This document shows, in pieces, positions 34,542-44,500 of a stretch of DNA of 64,000 bases. Both the position numbers and the translations under genes were made by a program. Under the pieces are notes generated by a model, which worked only from the letters and a program-made list of their open reading frames with translations, searched no databases and was not told where the DNA came from. How positions within the stretch are numbered: the stretch's first letter is position 1; every line of letters starts with the position of its first letter. Location: contig NZ_VVIW01000005.1 of assembly GCF_011682045.1 (NCBI RefSeq), positions 186,001-250,000 of the forward strand. The letters run 5' to 3'. The DNA comes from Massilia aquatica (lineage in GTDB: Bacteria > Pseudomonadota > Gammaproteobacteria > Burkholderiales > Burkholderiaceae_D).

Positions 34542-36503
34542 TTAGCTGTCGCTGGCCAGGGTGTGCAGCAGCGCGTACAGCGCTGCCAGCCGCTCCGGCA
34601 ATATCCCCGGGTCGCTGCTTTTCACGCTCTCCAGAGCGGCGGCCAGGGCGTCGGCGCAGCGCGTCAGGCCGGCCGCGCGCAGGGCTGACGCCTGTTCCGC
34701 GGCGCGCACCAGGGCGGCATCGCCCTGATGCCGCACTCCCTGGCGCAGGCTTTGCGCCAGCAGATTCATGGTCCCTTCCAGTAACTCGTGCAGCGCGCTT
34801 TTGTCGGCGCCCTGGCCTCTCGCCAGATTGACCGGTGTGCCTTGCGCTGCCAGTTGCGGCACCTGCAAGCCCTGCGCCGTCAGCACCGCCAGCGGCATCA
34901 TCGTCAATTGCCCGGCCTCGCTCGATACGCTGCCCGCCAGCGCCAGCGGTTCATCGGCCAGCGCGCGCGCCAGCGCATCAATGGCGCCCGGCGTGGCGGC
35001 GTCGTGCCGCAGGCGCAGTAGCAACAGATCGTCATCCCCGGCGGCCAGCTGAACGCGTGCGCATAAGGTCTGGCTGGCGGCATCCCACAGGCAGTCGACG
35101 ACGGCCGCCACCGGCACCACATGCACATGCTCGATCGCGTGCAGCGGCCGCACAAAGTCGGGCGGCAGGGAGCGCAGGTGCGCGCGCAGGCTGGCCACGT
35201 CCGGCTGGCGCAGCGGACTTGCCAGCGTGTCCCAGGCGCCGCCGGAGAGCGGCAGCGCCGAGGTCTGCGTGGCGCCGGTGCCGACCGTCAGCAAGCCGTT
35301 GGCGCGCCGCTTGGCCGCCCGCGTGACGATCTGGCTGGCCGCCAGCCGGTGCAGCGGCATGCCCACCAGGCGCCGGTCGCGCAGGGCGACAGGGGTGGCG
35401 CCGCTGTCGGCGCGCGGCCAGGTCTTTTCCATGACGGTGACGGCCAAGGTGTCGGGATCGGCCCAGATCATGCGCACGCCGTCGACCGCTTCGTCGGACC
35501 AGCATTGGCTGCCCATCGGCACCAGGCGCAGGTGGTCGAGCGCCACTTCTCCAGACACGCCCACGCCCAGGATCTGGCTGGCCGGCAGCGGCGTTCTTGC
35601 GCGTGCGGCTGCAACGCGCGCGATCAGCATCGAGACGAGGTGCAGCAGGGTGGCCGGATCGGCATTGCTGGCGCGCGCATGCTGGCCGGCGACGGCCTGG
35701 CGCAGCTGGGTCAGCGCTTCGACCACCCAGCGCCATCCGAGCTGACCCGCTTCCTGGAGTGCCTTTTCGAAGCGCGTGTCGAGAATGAGGGGATTCTGGC
35801 TGGTGCCGTCGAGCCAGAGCTGGGACGCCAGCGCCACGATCGCATCCATCGCGCTGGCGCCATCCTGCACCGGCGCCGGTGCCGCGTCGGCGGCCAGGTC
35901 CAGCTCCACCGTCATGCTGGCAAAGCCGCTCTGCTGGCGCTCGCCCTGCGCAAAGGCCCATACCGCCAGCGCAATGTGCGCGCAGTTCTCGGCCTGCTTG
36001 CAATCGCAGCGCGCCAGCGCCAGGCTGGTACGCGACAAAAAGCGCACGTCGCACATCGGCAGGCGCGCATTCGGCGTGGAGCCGGCCGTGAGCCTGATCG
36101 CCGGGCGTGCGGCTGCCATGCGGCGCGCCTGCTCGAGCGTGGTGCGCGGCAGCAGATCGACCGCGCCGGCCAGGGTCGACGGGCACCACGGCGCGGCGTC
36201 GGCCACCGCCTCGCTGGCGCCGCCGGCGTATGTGGACTGATACGCCAGCACCAGCGTGACCCGGTGCCGGCACAGGCCCGTGGCGGGACAGCTGCAGCGC
36301 GCTTCGCGCAGCGGCAGGCCAGGGGGCAGGGTGGTGCTCACGCCATCGGCGTAGCGCGCCAGCACGGTGCCGTCGGGCTGCTGCTCGATCTCGGGCAGCT
36401 TGCCTTCGACGACATCTTTCTGCGCGCGTTTGACGAACCCCGCGTTCGACAGGGCGGTCAGCGCGTCCATGCTCAGTTCCAGCAAATCGGTACGGGTGCT
36501 CAT
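34542..36503 (-). CDS. Double SWIM zinc-finger protein (YehQ-like)
   Basis: A 653-residue protein with two zinc-binding motifs of identical spacing, CxC-x5-CxH: Cys70/Cys72/Cys78/His80 (CSCPATGLCRH) and Cys166/Cys168/Cys174/His176 (CDCKQAENCAH). The rest is largely helical and Ala/Leu-rich with no recognised catalytic motif. SWIM domains mediate DNA or protein binding. It is the last gene of the minus-strand directon, and its ATG overlaps the stop of the VWA gene (ATGA). It probably acts with the AAA+ and VWA proteins; E. coli yehQ is the nearest analogue known to me, and its function is unknown. Confidence 0.82.
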   Translation of the reverse strand: MSTRTDLLELSMDALTALSNAGFVKRAQKDVVEGKLPEIEQQPDGTVLARYADGVSTTLPPGLPLREARCSCPATGLCRHRVTLVLAYQSTYAGGASEAVADAAPWCPSTLAGAVDLLPRTTLEQARRMAAARPAIRLTAGSTPNARLPMCDVRFLSRTSLALARCDCKQAENCAHIALAVWAFAQGERQQSGFASMTVELDLAADAAPAPVQDGASAMDAIVALASQLWLDGTSQNPLILDTRFEKALQEAGQLGWRWVVEALTQLRQAVAGQHARASNADPATLLHLVSMLIARVAAARARTPLPASQILGVGVSGEVALDHLRLVPMGSQCWSDEAVDGVRMIWADPDTLAVTVMEKTWPRADSGATPVALRDRRLVGMPLHRLAASQIVTRAAKRRANGLLTVGTGATQTSALPLSGGAWDTLASPLRQPDVASLRAHLRSLPPDFVRPLHAIEHVHVVPVAAVVDCLWDAASQTLCARVQLAAGDDDLLLLRLRHDAATPGAIDALARALADEPLALAGSVSSEAGQLTMMPLAVLTAQGLQVPQLAAQGTPVNLARGQGADKSALHELLEGTMNLLAQSLRQGVRHQGDAALVRAAEQASALRAAGLTRCADALAAALESVKSSDPGILPERLAALYALLHTLASDS

Positions 36504-37651
36504 TGCGCTATTTTCTCCGCCAGCCAGGCGGCCAGCTGGCCCGGCGTCATGGCGCCCACGTGCGCGCCAACGCGCACCAGGCGCGCCGCCGTCTCACGGT
36601 CGTAACTCGGATTGGCAGCCGAATCGAGCGCCGCCAGGCCCAGCACGGTAGCGCCGGCCGACACCAGCGCCTGCACGCGCCGCACCAGTTCCGTGTCATG
36701 GCCGCCTTCGTAAAAATCGCTGACCAGCACCACCACCGTGCGCTGCGGATTGACCACCAGCGACTGCGCATACGCCACCGCGCCGGCGATATTGGTGCCG
36801 CCGCCAAGCTGCACTTTCATCAGCAGTTCGACCGGGTCCGACACATCGGCCGTCAGGTCCACCACCTCGGTATCGAAGGCGATCAGCGAGGTGCGCATGC
36901 CGGGCAGCTGCCACAGGCAGGCCGCCATCACCGCCGAGTGAATCACCGAATCGACCATCGAGCCGCTCTGGTCGATCAGCAGAATGATGTCCCAGCGCTC
37001 GGCGTGGCGCTTGACGCGGCTGATAAAGGCAGGTCGTTTGATATACAGCTTGCGCCGCTCCGGGTCCCAGTGTTTCAGGTTGGCGGCCACGGTGCGCTTG
37101 AAATCGAAATTGGCGGCCGCCGCGATGCGCGACGGGCGGCGCCGGTCGCGGCTGCCCCCAAAAGCCTGGCGCACTTCGGTCACCAGCTTTTCCATGATGC
37201 GGCGCACCACTTCCGCCACCAGGCGGCGCGCCGCCGACAGCACGTCGGGGTTCATCAGGTGCTTGGTGTGCAGGACGGCGCGCAGCAGCGTTTCCGATGG
37301 TTCGATCCGCTCCAGCACTTCCAGGTTGGTCACCACGTCATCGATGCCAAAGCGCTCGACCGCGTCGCGTTCGAGCCGCTCGATCACCTCTTGCGGGAAC
37401 AATTCGTGGATGGTGTTGATCCAGTCGGGCGTGCTCAGTACCGATGCGCCGTCGGGCGAGCCGGTACGGTCCTGCGACTGCTGGCGTTCGCCGCGCGCCA
37501 GCCGCTCCGGGTCGCGCCCGTACAGCCACTCCAGGGCCTCGTCGGCGGCACTGGCCGCACCGGCAGGGCACTGGATGCAGCTTTCGGCGGCTTCGCCCAG
37601 CAGCAGGCGCCAGCGCACCAGCGGATCGGGCAGCGTCAATGGGCCGCTCAT
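36500..37651 (-). CDS. VWA-domain protein (YehP-like), partner of the MoxR ATPase
   Basis: A 383-residue cytoplasmic protein. Residues 1-215 form a helical region with a basic stretch (FGGSRDRRRPSRIA). The von Willebrand A domain follows with an intact metal-ion site: Asp227, Ser229 and Ser231 (LIDQSGSM), a later Thr/Ser loop, and the terminal Asp region VVLVSDFYEGG. VWA proteins commonly work with MoxR AAA+ ATPases as co-chaperone pairs that remodel or insert cofactors into targets. It overlaps both neighbours by four bases. Confidence 0.85.
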   Translation of the reverse strand: MSGPLTLPDPLVRWRLLLGEAAESCIQCPAGAASAADEALEWLYGRDPERLARGERQQSQDRTGSPDGASVLSTPDWINTIHELFPQEVIERLERDAVERFGIDDVVTNLEVLERIEPSETLLRAVLHTKHLMNPDVLSAARRLVAEVVRRIMEKLVTEVRQAFGGSRDRRRPSRIAAAANFDFKRTVAANLKHWDPERRKLYIKRPAFISRVKRHAERWDIILLIDQSGSMVDSVIHSAVMAACLWQLPGMRTSLIAFDTEVVDLTADVSDPVELLMKVQLGGGTNIAGAVAYAQSLVVNPQRTVVVLVSDFYEGGHDTELVRRVQALVSAGATVLGLAALDSAANPSYDRETAARLVRVGAHVGAMTPGQLAAWLAEKIAQ

Positions 37652-39981
37652 GGTGCGATTCCCCAGATGGCAAGGCGCAAGGTGGCGGCGCGTTCGAGGG
37701 CATCGTGCCGCGCCAGCAGGCCGGGCGCCGTAGCGAGGGGGCCGGTCAGGGAGCGCTGCGAGCGGTGGCCGGCGTCGTGCAGCTTGAGCACATCGCTAGC
37801 GAGCGCGCCGCGTTCCTGGGTTGGCAGCCAGGTAAAGGCCGCGCGCATCGCCGGCAGTGCCAGCACGAAGTCGGCGTCGTCCAGGGTGCGCACCAGCGCA
37901 TCGAGCGCCTTGACGAAGCGCGCGTCGTGGCACAGGCACTGGCGCGCCAGTGCCAGCAGGCCGGCCAGCGCGTCGCCTACCATGGCCGGCGGCAGGGAGG
38001 CGAGCAGCCCGCTGGCCAGGTCGCCGGCATCGGGATCGGCATCGCAGGCCAACAGCAGGCCGAGCGCCGCGCCACGGCTGACCGGCGCCGCATCCATGCT
38101 GGCGGCCACGCGCCGGCACACGGCAAGCGCGCGCAAGGCTTCGACGCCGGGCAGCGCGCTGGCGCGTGCTTCGCGCACCAGCATGGCAATGGCGCTGTAG
38201 GTGCCGACGTGCGCATCCTGCTCTGTCGGCGCCACGCCACCGGCCGCTTCCGCCAGCCACAGGGCGCGATCAAAAGCGGCACCGATGGCCGTTTGCAGTA
38301 CCGCGCTGCCGCTCACGCCGAGCGCGTCGCCGTGGCGGTACAAGGCAAACAGCACCTGCATCGGGCTACCCAGCTCGCCAAAATGCGCTTCCTCGCCGAT
38401 GGCGTCGTGCAGCTCGCCGAGCAGGCGTTCGCTCACATCGGCCAGGCCGGCAAAGGCGGCGCGGTTCAGGGCGCCGGTAATGGCGCCGATGCGGCTGCTG
38501 CCGGCGGGACGCTGGCGCAGGATTTCTTCGAGCCGGGCGCGGGCCGCGTCATGCAAGGTGGCGCCATAGGTGGCTGCTTCGATCAGCGCGGCGCGTTGTT
38601 CGAGCGGTGCGCGCACGTCCCAGGTTTCTTGCTGGCCGCGTCCGAGCGCCAGGTTCGGTCCCGTGCTGCGTAAGATGCCGGGAATGTCGAGCAGGGCCAG
38701 ACGGTGCAGGGCGCGGCTGCGCGCGCGCTGGGCCGGATCGAGCAGGTCGATCCTGACCTGGCTTGGGCGAACGATGCCAAGCGCCGCCAGTTCACGCTCG
38801 ACAGCGGCCACCAGCGGCGGCTGCGGCGTGCCGGGCGCCAGTTCGCCGACAGCGTCGCCGGCCAGCACCGCCATCACTTCCACCAGCGCGGCGTCGGTAC
38901 CGGCACGCACGCGGCCGCGGTAGGTCCAGGGCAGGGGCACGTCCAGCGCCTGGCTGACCAGGCTGCCGGCCAGCGCGTCGAGCCAGTCGCTGCGCAGCGG
39001 CGTCGGGTGTGCGCGCATGCGCGCCAGACCCATGGCGCGGCTGTGGATCGCGATCACGTCGGCGGTGGAGGCGGGCAGTTTTTTCGCGCGCAGGCGCGCC
39101 AGCACGCTGCGCAGCAGCTCCTTGCCGGCGCCCGCCAGGCCGAGCGTCCACGCCCATTCGTACCACGCGGGCGAGGACATGCCCGAGGCGTAGCCGTCGT
39201 ACGCGTCGAGGCGCTTGAAGTGGTAGGGCACCAGGTAGGAACCGTAGCGCAGGCCTGGTGCGCTTGGTGGCAGCGGTGTTTCCGGCTCGCTGGCGCAGTC
39301 GGTCGACGGGATGGCGCGCCACAGCGCCGCCAGTGCCGGCGCGTGGTAGCCGCCGCAGACCACCACCACCGGGCCGTCGTCCTGGTGCATGGCCCAGGCG
39401 ACGTGGCGCGCCATCATCGCCTCGCGCGCCTGGTTGCCCGGCGAGCCGGGGTCGCCCGCGCGCAGATGGCTGAAGTGGGCGTCGAGCCGGGCCGACAGTT
39501 CGTCAAGCGCCAGCTCGCCCTCGAACAGGTGGTCCCACAGGGCGTCGCGGCCGTCGATCGCCATGGTGCGGCACAAGGCGTCTTCGTAGGCTGCCGCCGC
39601 GTCGGGCGCGTCGTCATCGTAGCGGTTCATGATGTGGGCAAAGGCGTCGTGCCAGGCCGGCAGGTCGATGAAGCGCAGTTGCGCGCCGCATTCGCGTGCG
39701 GCCTGCATGGCTTGCCATTCGGGCGAATGCAGCGCGAACGGCGACCACGAGGCGCGCCGTTCGACCGCGTCGTCGGCCGCCGAGACGTAGCTGTAGATCG
39801 CCACCGGCAGCCGGTGCGGCAGCGCCAGTTCGCCAAGGCGCGCGTTGAAATCGGCCGGGCCTTCGATCAGCACGTGGCGCGGGCGCAGTTCGGCAATGCG
39901 CTGTACCACCAGCCGCGCGCAGGCGGGGCTGAAGTGGCGCACGCCGATGATCAGCGGTTCGCGCTGCGAAGCCGGTGTCAC
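37648..39981 (-). CDS. DUF5682-family protein (YehM-like)
   Basis: 777 residues. The N-terminus GVRHFSPACARLVVQRIAEL then RHVLIEGPADFNARL is characteristic of DUF5682. The first 300 residues contain conserved His, Asp and Glu residues and a RHVAWAM / VVVCGGYHAPAL segment similar in style to TraB/PrgY- or EreA-like folds, but a catalytic role is unproven. The remainder is a helical repeat-like region. It overlaps the ATPase gene upstream and the VWA gene downstream by four bases each, so the four genes are likely made in fixed ratio. Confidence 0.8.
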   Translation of the reverse strand: MTPASQREPLIIGVRHFSPACARLVVQRIAELRPRHVLIEGPADFNARLGELALPHRLPVAIYSYVSAADDAVERRASWSPFALHSPEWQAMQAARECGAQLRFIDLPAWHDAFAHIMNRYDDDAPDAAAAYEDALCRTMAIDGRDALWDHLFEGELALDELSARLDAHFSHLRAGDPGSPGNQAREAMMARHVAWAMHQDDGPVVVVCGGYHAPALAALWRAIPSTDCASEPETPLPPSAPGLRYGSYLVPYHFKRLDAYDGYASGMSSPAWYEWAWTLGLAGAGKELLRSVLARLRAKKLPASTADVIAIHSRAMGLARMRAHPTPLRSDWLDALAGSLVSQALDVPLPWTYRGRVRAGTDAALVEVMAVLAGDAVGELAPGTPQPPLVAAVERELAALGIVRPSQVRIDLLDPAQRARSRALHRLALLDIPGILRSTGPNLALGRGQQETWDVRAPLEQRAALIEAATYGATLHDAARARLEEILRQRPAGSSRIGAITGALNRAAFAGLADVSERLLGELHDAIGEEAHFGELGSPMQVLFALYRHGDALGVSGSAVLQTAIGAAFDRALWLAEAAGGVAPTEQDAHVGTYSAIAMLVREARASALPGVEALRALAVCRRVAASMDAAPVSRGAALGLLLACDADPDAGDLASGLLASLPPAMVGDALAGLLALARQCLCHDARFVKALDALVRTLDDADFVLALPAMRAAFTWLPTQERGALASDVLKLHDAGHRSQRSLTGPLATAPGLLARHDALERAATLRLAIWGIAP

Positions 39982-41093
39982 GGCAGGCGGTGGCGCGCGT
40001 TGAAGTAGTCGCGCCAGTGGTTGCCCTCGCGGCGCGCCACGCGCTGCTCGAAATAGCGGCGCAGCTTGGCGCGGTCGTCCGGATTGTCCTTGACCACGGT
40101 GCCGGCGATGCAGTCGACCAGGTCGGCGGCGTTGCCGGCGCGCTGTTCCAGGAACCAGGCGCGCACGCCGACCGCATGCGCCACGTTGACCGCTTCGGCG
40201 GTCGACATCACCGCCGCCAGCTTGTCCATGCCGTCCGGCGCGCCCTTGCCGCCGCCGGAACGCAGGTCGCGGAAGGTCGATACCAGCAGGTCGAGGATGG
40301 GACCCGGCACGCGATGCGGAATGCCGCTGCGCTCGAGCAGGCGGGCCGAGGCCTGCTCCACCAGCGCCAGTTCGTGCCCGAAGTCGAGGATCGGGAACAC
40401 GGTTTCGAAGTCGAAGCGCCGTTTGAGCGCGGCGCTCATTTCATTGACGCCGCGGTCGCGTGTATTGGCGGTGGCGATGATATTGAAGCCCTCGCGCGCA
40501 TACAGCATGGCGTGCTCGTTTTCCAGTTCCGGCACCGCCATCACGCGGTCCGACAGCATGCCGAGCAGGCAATCCTGCACTTCCAGCGGGGCGCGCGTGA
40601 TTTCTTCGAAGCGTACGATCAGGCCGTCGCGCATGCCGTGGTACAGCGGCGCCGGCACCAGCGCGCGCGGGCTCGGGCCTTCGTTGATCAGGAGCGCGTA
40701 GTTCCACGAATACTTGATCTGGTCCTCGGTGATCGAGGCGCCGCCCTGGATGGTGAGAGTGGACTGCCCGCACACGGCGGCGGCCAGCAATTCCGACAGC
40801 ATGGACTTGGCGGTGCCCGGTTCGCCGACCAGCATCAGCCCGCGCCCGGTGGCCAGGGTCACCAGCATGCGCTCGATGGCGGCGACCGGCGCCACCACCT
40901 TGCGTTCGATGCCAAGGGCGTCGTCGCCGCTGATAAAGGCGCGCGCCGCGTTCAGGCTCAGGGCCCAGCCGGGCGGGCGTGGCGCCTTGTCGGCCTTGGC
41001 CAGTTTGGCCAGCTCGCCCGCATACTGGATTTCGGCCGGTGGGCGCTGCATCGCTGCGGTGTTGGTTTTGCTCATTGCCGTGGTCCGACTCAT
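39978..41093 (-). CDS. MoxR-type AAA+ ATPase (YehL-like)
   Basis: A 371-residue AAA+ ATPase. The Walker A motif GEPGTAKS is at 90-97. The Walker B/MoxR region follows with RFEEITRAPLEVQDCLLGML. Sensor 1 lies in FNIIATANTRDRGVNEMS, and the ARRF-like arginine segment is ALKRRFDFETVFPI. MoxR ATPases act as chaperones together with VWA proteins; here the VWA gene is two genes downstream. A second Met at 41075 (MSKTNTAAM) is an alternative start. It is the first intact gene downstream of the WGR/DUF4132 array. Confidence 0.88.
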   Translation of the reverse strand: MSRTTAMSKTNTAAMQRPPAEIQYAGELAKLAKADKAPRPPGWALSLNAARAFISGDDALGIERKVVAPVAAIERMLVTLATGRGLMLVGEPGTAKSMLSELLAAAVCGQSTLTIQGGASITEDQIKYSWNYALLINEGPSPRALVPAPLYHGMRDGLIVRFEEITRAPLEVQDCLLGMLSDRVMAVPELENEHAMLYAREGFNIIATANTRDRGVNEMSAALKRRFDFETVFPILDFGHELALVEQASARLLERSGIPHRVPGPILDLLVSTFRDLRSGGGKGAPDGMDKLAAVMSTAEAVNVAHAVGVRAWFLEQRAGNAADLVDCIAGTVVKDNPDDRAKLRRYFEQRVARREGNHWRDYFNARHRLP

Positions 41094-41145
41094 GGATGGT
41101 TGTCGTGCGCAGTTTTTGGATGTGCCGGAATGATAACGCCTTTTC

Positions 41146-41462
41146 TCATGCGCGCAACAATTCGAGATCGCGAATCAGCTCGCTGGCGGCGACCGGGGCG
41201 AGCGTGGCAAGAGCGCCGACGACGACCTTCTTCAAGGTCTGCTGGGGATACTCGTGAACCAGGCCCGCGATGATACGGGGGTGATGTGCAGTTCGGCCAG
41301 GCGGCCGCCGGCAAGCGCTTTGTTGAACGTGACGATCGTGCCCCCATCCCGCGCCGCGCCACGGCGCCAGCCCTTGATGTCGCGTTCAGCCTTGCCTCTG
41401 GCGTAAAGACGCGCCGCCAGTGCCAGTGCCAGCGGCTTGGCGCGCGCCCTGCGCGGTGCCAT
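41146..41462 (-). pseudogene. Decayed 3' relic of a WGR/DUF4132 paralog
   Basis: Read on the minus strand, the left part encodes IIAGLVHEYPQQTLKKVVVG followed by TLAPVAASELIRDLELLRA and a stop. This is the end of the DUF4132 paralogs in the array. The right part encodes KGWRRGAARDGGTIVTFNKA then GGRLAELHITP, also a paralog segment, but in the frame one base away. The frameshift lies near 41272-41282. Residues before KGWRRG (a run rich in Arg, Ala and Leu, from 41462) do not match any copy. The relic thus retains only about the last 85 codons of a gene, joined to unrelated sequence. It lies between copy 1 and the MoxR gene. Confidence 0.8.
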
Positions 41463-41530
41463 TCATGGTGGGTTCACCAGTACTGCGGGCCGGCCGGCCG
41501 AATTGCCTGCGGCTGGCCGGGGAGCGGGTT

Positions 41531-44500
41531 TCATGCGCACAGTGCCTCCATGTCGCGAATCAGTTCACTGGCAGCGATAGGGCTTAAGGTCGATAGCGGC
41601 TGGCCCTTGTCGAAGCTGCTCCAGGACCCGGCGCTGCCGATACTGACCTGTTCCATGACCTGGTCTTCCGAATCCATGATCGAGCCAAGCATCAGACCCG
41701 GGCCAAAACGCAGCGCCACCGTGCGCCCGTCGCCGAGCGGCCGGTTGAAATCGAAGACGAAGCCGGCATCCTGCGCATCGCCGCGCTCCCAGCCCTTGTG
41801 CGCCAGGCCCAGAAGGCGCCCGACAGGCACCTCGATGCCCTCCCAGCGCGTGAGTGCACTGGCGGCCAGTTCGTCGGCGGTCAGCGTGTAGGTGTCGCGT
41901 CCGATCTGGGCAAACGGTTGCACCAGCTCATAGTCGGCCAGCAGCTGGCCGAAGCCCGCAGCTTCCTGCGCCGGCAGGTCGAGCGCGTGCGGAATGCCGA
42001 TGCGGATATTATCGCCCTGCGGCAGTTGCCACGCGTCGTCGGCGGCGTCGGTCAGGTCGCCATCCGGGCCGACCCGGAAGCAGCCGAGCAGGCGGCCACC
42101 GTGGCTGGCGCCCGGTTCCATGTCATAAGCGCCCCACACCAGCCGCTGCACCAGATGGCGCACCAGCGGGTGCCCGGCCAGGAAGCGCTGGAAGATGGCC
42201 GGCTCCCAGCGCCGCTGCGCGCACATGGCCATTTCCAGCCGCAGCACCTGCTGCTCTGCGATGCTGCGCGCATCCTTCTTGAGCGCCTTGAAGCGCTCCG
42301 TGGCCGCCGCCGACAGCACCGCATCGTCGCTCTTGTTCGGCTTGGGCAGGTCGGCCAGGCGCAGCCCGGACGCATCGCGCACGCACGGCTTGAGCGTTTC
42401 GTCGAAGCCGACGCGGAACTGGCGCGGGCCAAAATCGAGCAGCAGGGCGCCATCGCCGTCGAGGCCCAGGTCGGGCGCCAGGCGGTCTTCCAGTTCGTCG
42501 GTGCTGAGATTGCGCGCTTCGGCGATCTGGGCGATCTTGTCGCGCGCATTGTCCTGCAGCGCCTTGAACTTGACCTTCTGCGCAATCCCGTTGAGCAGCA
42601 TCAGGGCCAGGTCGGTACCGATCGTGGCCAGGATATCGAGCCCGGCAATGGCGCGTGCACTCTGGCTTTCGCCCGGCCAGGCCCGGATCAGCGGGGTGAG
42701 CTTGCGCGCGCAATCGTCGCCGCCGAACAGGCCCAGGGCCGTGAAGGCCCAGTTGTTCCTGGCGTCGCCACCGGCGTCCGACCAGGCGCTGAACAAATCC
42801 CAGGCGAAGCGGCTCAGGGAGTCGGGCGTGCATGCCTGGCGCACTTGATCGATACCGGCGTAGACACCGTCGGCCTGGGGAAAGCGCAGCATCACGCCGA
42901 TCAGGTCGAGCACCTCGTCGGGCAGCGGCTTGCCGTTGGCGGCCAGGTGCGGACGCGCCCAGCTGCGCGGCATCCAGAAAGCCGGCAGCGCAGCGATTTT
43001 CGATGGGAAGCGGTCGAGCGGATCTTCGTCCAGCATGGCGCGCATGGCGGCGTTGACCGCCTCCTGGCCGTAGCGGCCGGCGACCGCGATCAGCATGGCT
43101 TCATGGCCGTTCGCCGCGAGCAGGCGCAGTGCGCTGGCGGCGGCGTCGCGCGCCGCGCCGGCCTTGCCCAGTGCCGGGGCGATCAGGCCGCAGGCGGCAT
43201 GCTCCGGATTGGCCAGCAGCCAGTTGCGCGCCATGTCGCGCACGGCCTTGGACTTGAGCACCGCCAGCGCGCGCGCCACCGGTGCGGCCAGTTCGACGGC
43301 GCTGAAGTACATCGCATACTTCAATTCTTCGGCAGGGCGGCGCTCGCACATCACCACCAGGCCGGGCAGGGCGTCGATTCCCATGCTGCCGATGGCGTGC
43401 CCTGGCGAGTTGATGTCGTACTTGGCCATGACGGCCCACACGGCGGCATTGAACGGCGGCGGCAGCTTTGCGATCGCATGCACGCTGTTGGCCATTTCGT
43501 GGCCGCGTTGGCGGTAGGCTTCCCAGCATGCGACCACGCCCGCCACATCGCCGGCGGCGATTGCGGCCGCGTCGTTCGGTGTCTTGAATCCCGATCCGCC
43601 GCCCGTGTAGAGGATAAGACGCCGTTCGCGCAGCACGCGCTGGCGTTCGGCGTCGCTCCAGCGTTCGACCGGCGCCAGCGGCAGGATCTCCAGCGTCAAG
43701 GCCTTGCTTGCGCTTTTTGTCCGCGCCAGCCACGGTGGGTTGGCCAGCACCGAGGGCAGGTCGCCCGCGTCGGCCGCGTCGGCTGGCGCTTCCAGGCGGC
43801 CGGCCAGGCCGTCGAGTACCTTGACCGCCGCTGCGGACAGCCATGGCGTCAACGCAGGCAAGGCGGCCAGGTGCTGCGGCACCAGTGCGGCCAGCACCGA
43901 GCGCGCCGCGCCGGGGGCGCGCTTGTCGGTCGCAATCAATTCGGCCAGGCCGGCGATGGCGGCGAGCGGCCAGCGTGCAGACGCCGACGCCAGGCGCTTG
44001 ATCGCCTTTTTTGCGGCGATCGACGCCAGCGCGCGGATCGCTTCCGGCGTGCCGATGCTGGCGATGGCGTCGGCGGCCAGGTCGGCGCCAACCCCGTCGC
44101 GCAGCGCCGCCACGGCGTCGGTGCCACGGTCCTGGATCGCGGTCGCGATCATTTCCGGCTTGTCGTACCACGCGAACAGGTAGAAGTCGTCGCACGCCTT
44201 GATCGTATCGAGGGCGCGCATGCTGGCGGCATCGCGTACGGTCAAGCGCAGCCACGCCATCGAGGTGGGATAGACGGGACCGGCGGCGGCGACGATGGCG
44301 TCCGACAGGCCCGGGGCGTCCGGCAGCAGCACGCCGAACAGCCCCTGCCGGTGCGCCGCCAGCGAAGGCAACCTGTCGCGAACCAGCTGCACGCAGGCGT
44401 CCCATACGTCTTGCGGCGCGTGCGCCAGGTGGGCGCGCAGCGCCAGTTCGGTTTTGCCGAACACGTTTTCGGTGGGCGCAAACCACTGCTCGGCATCGTC

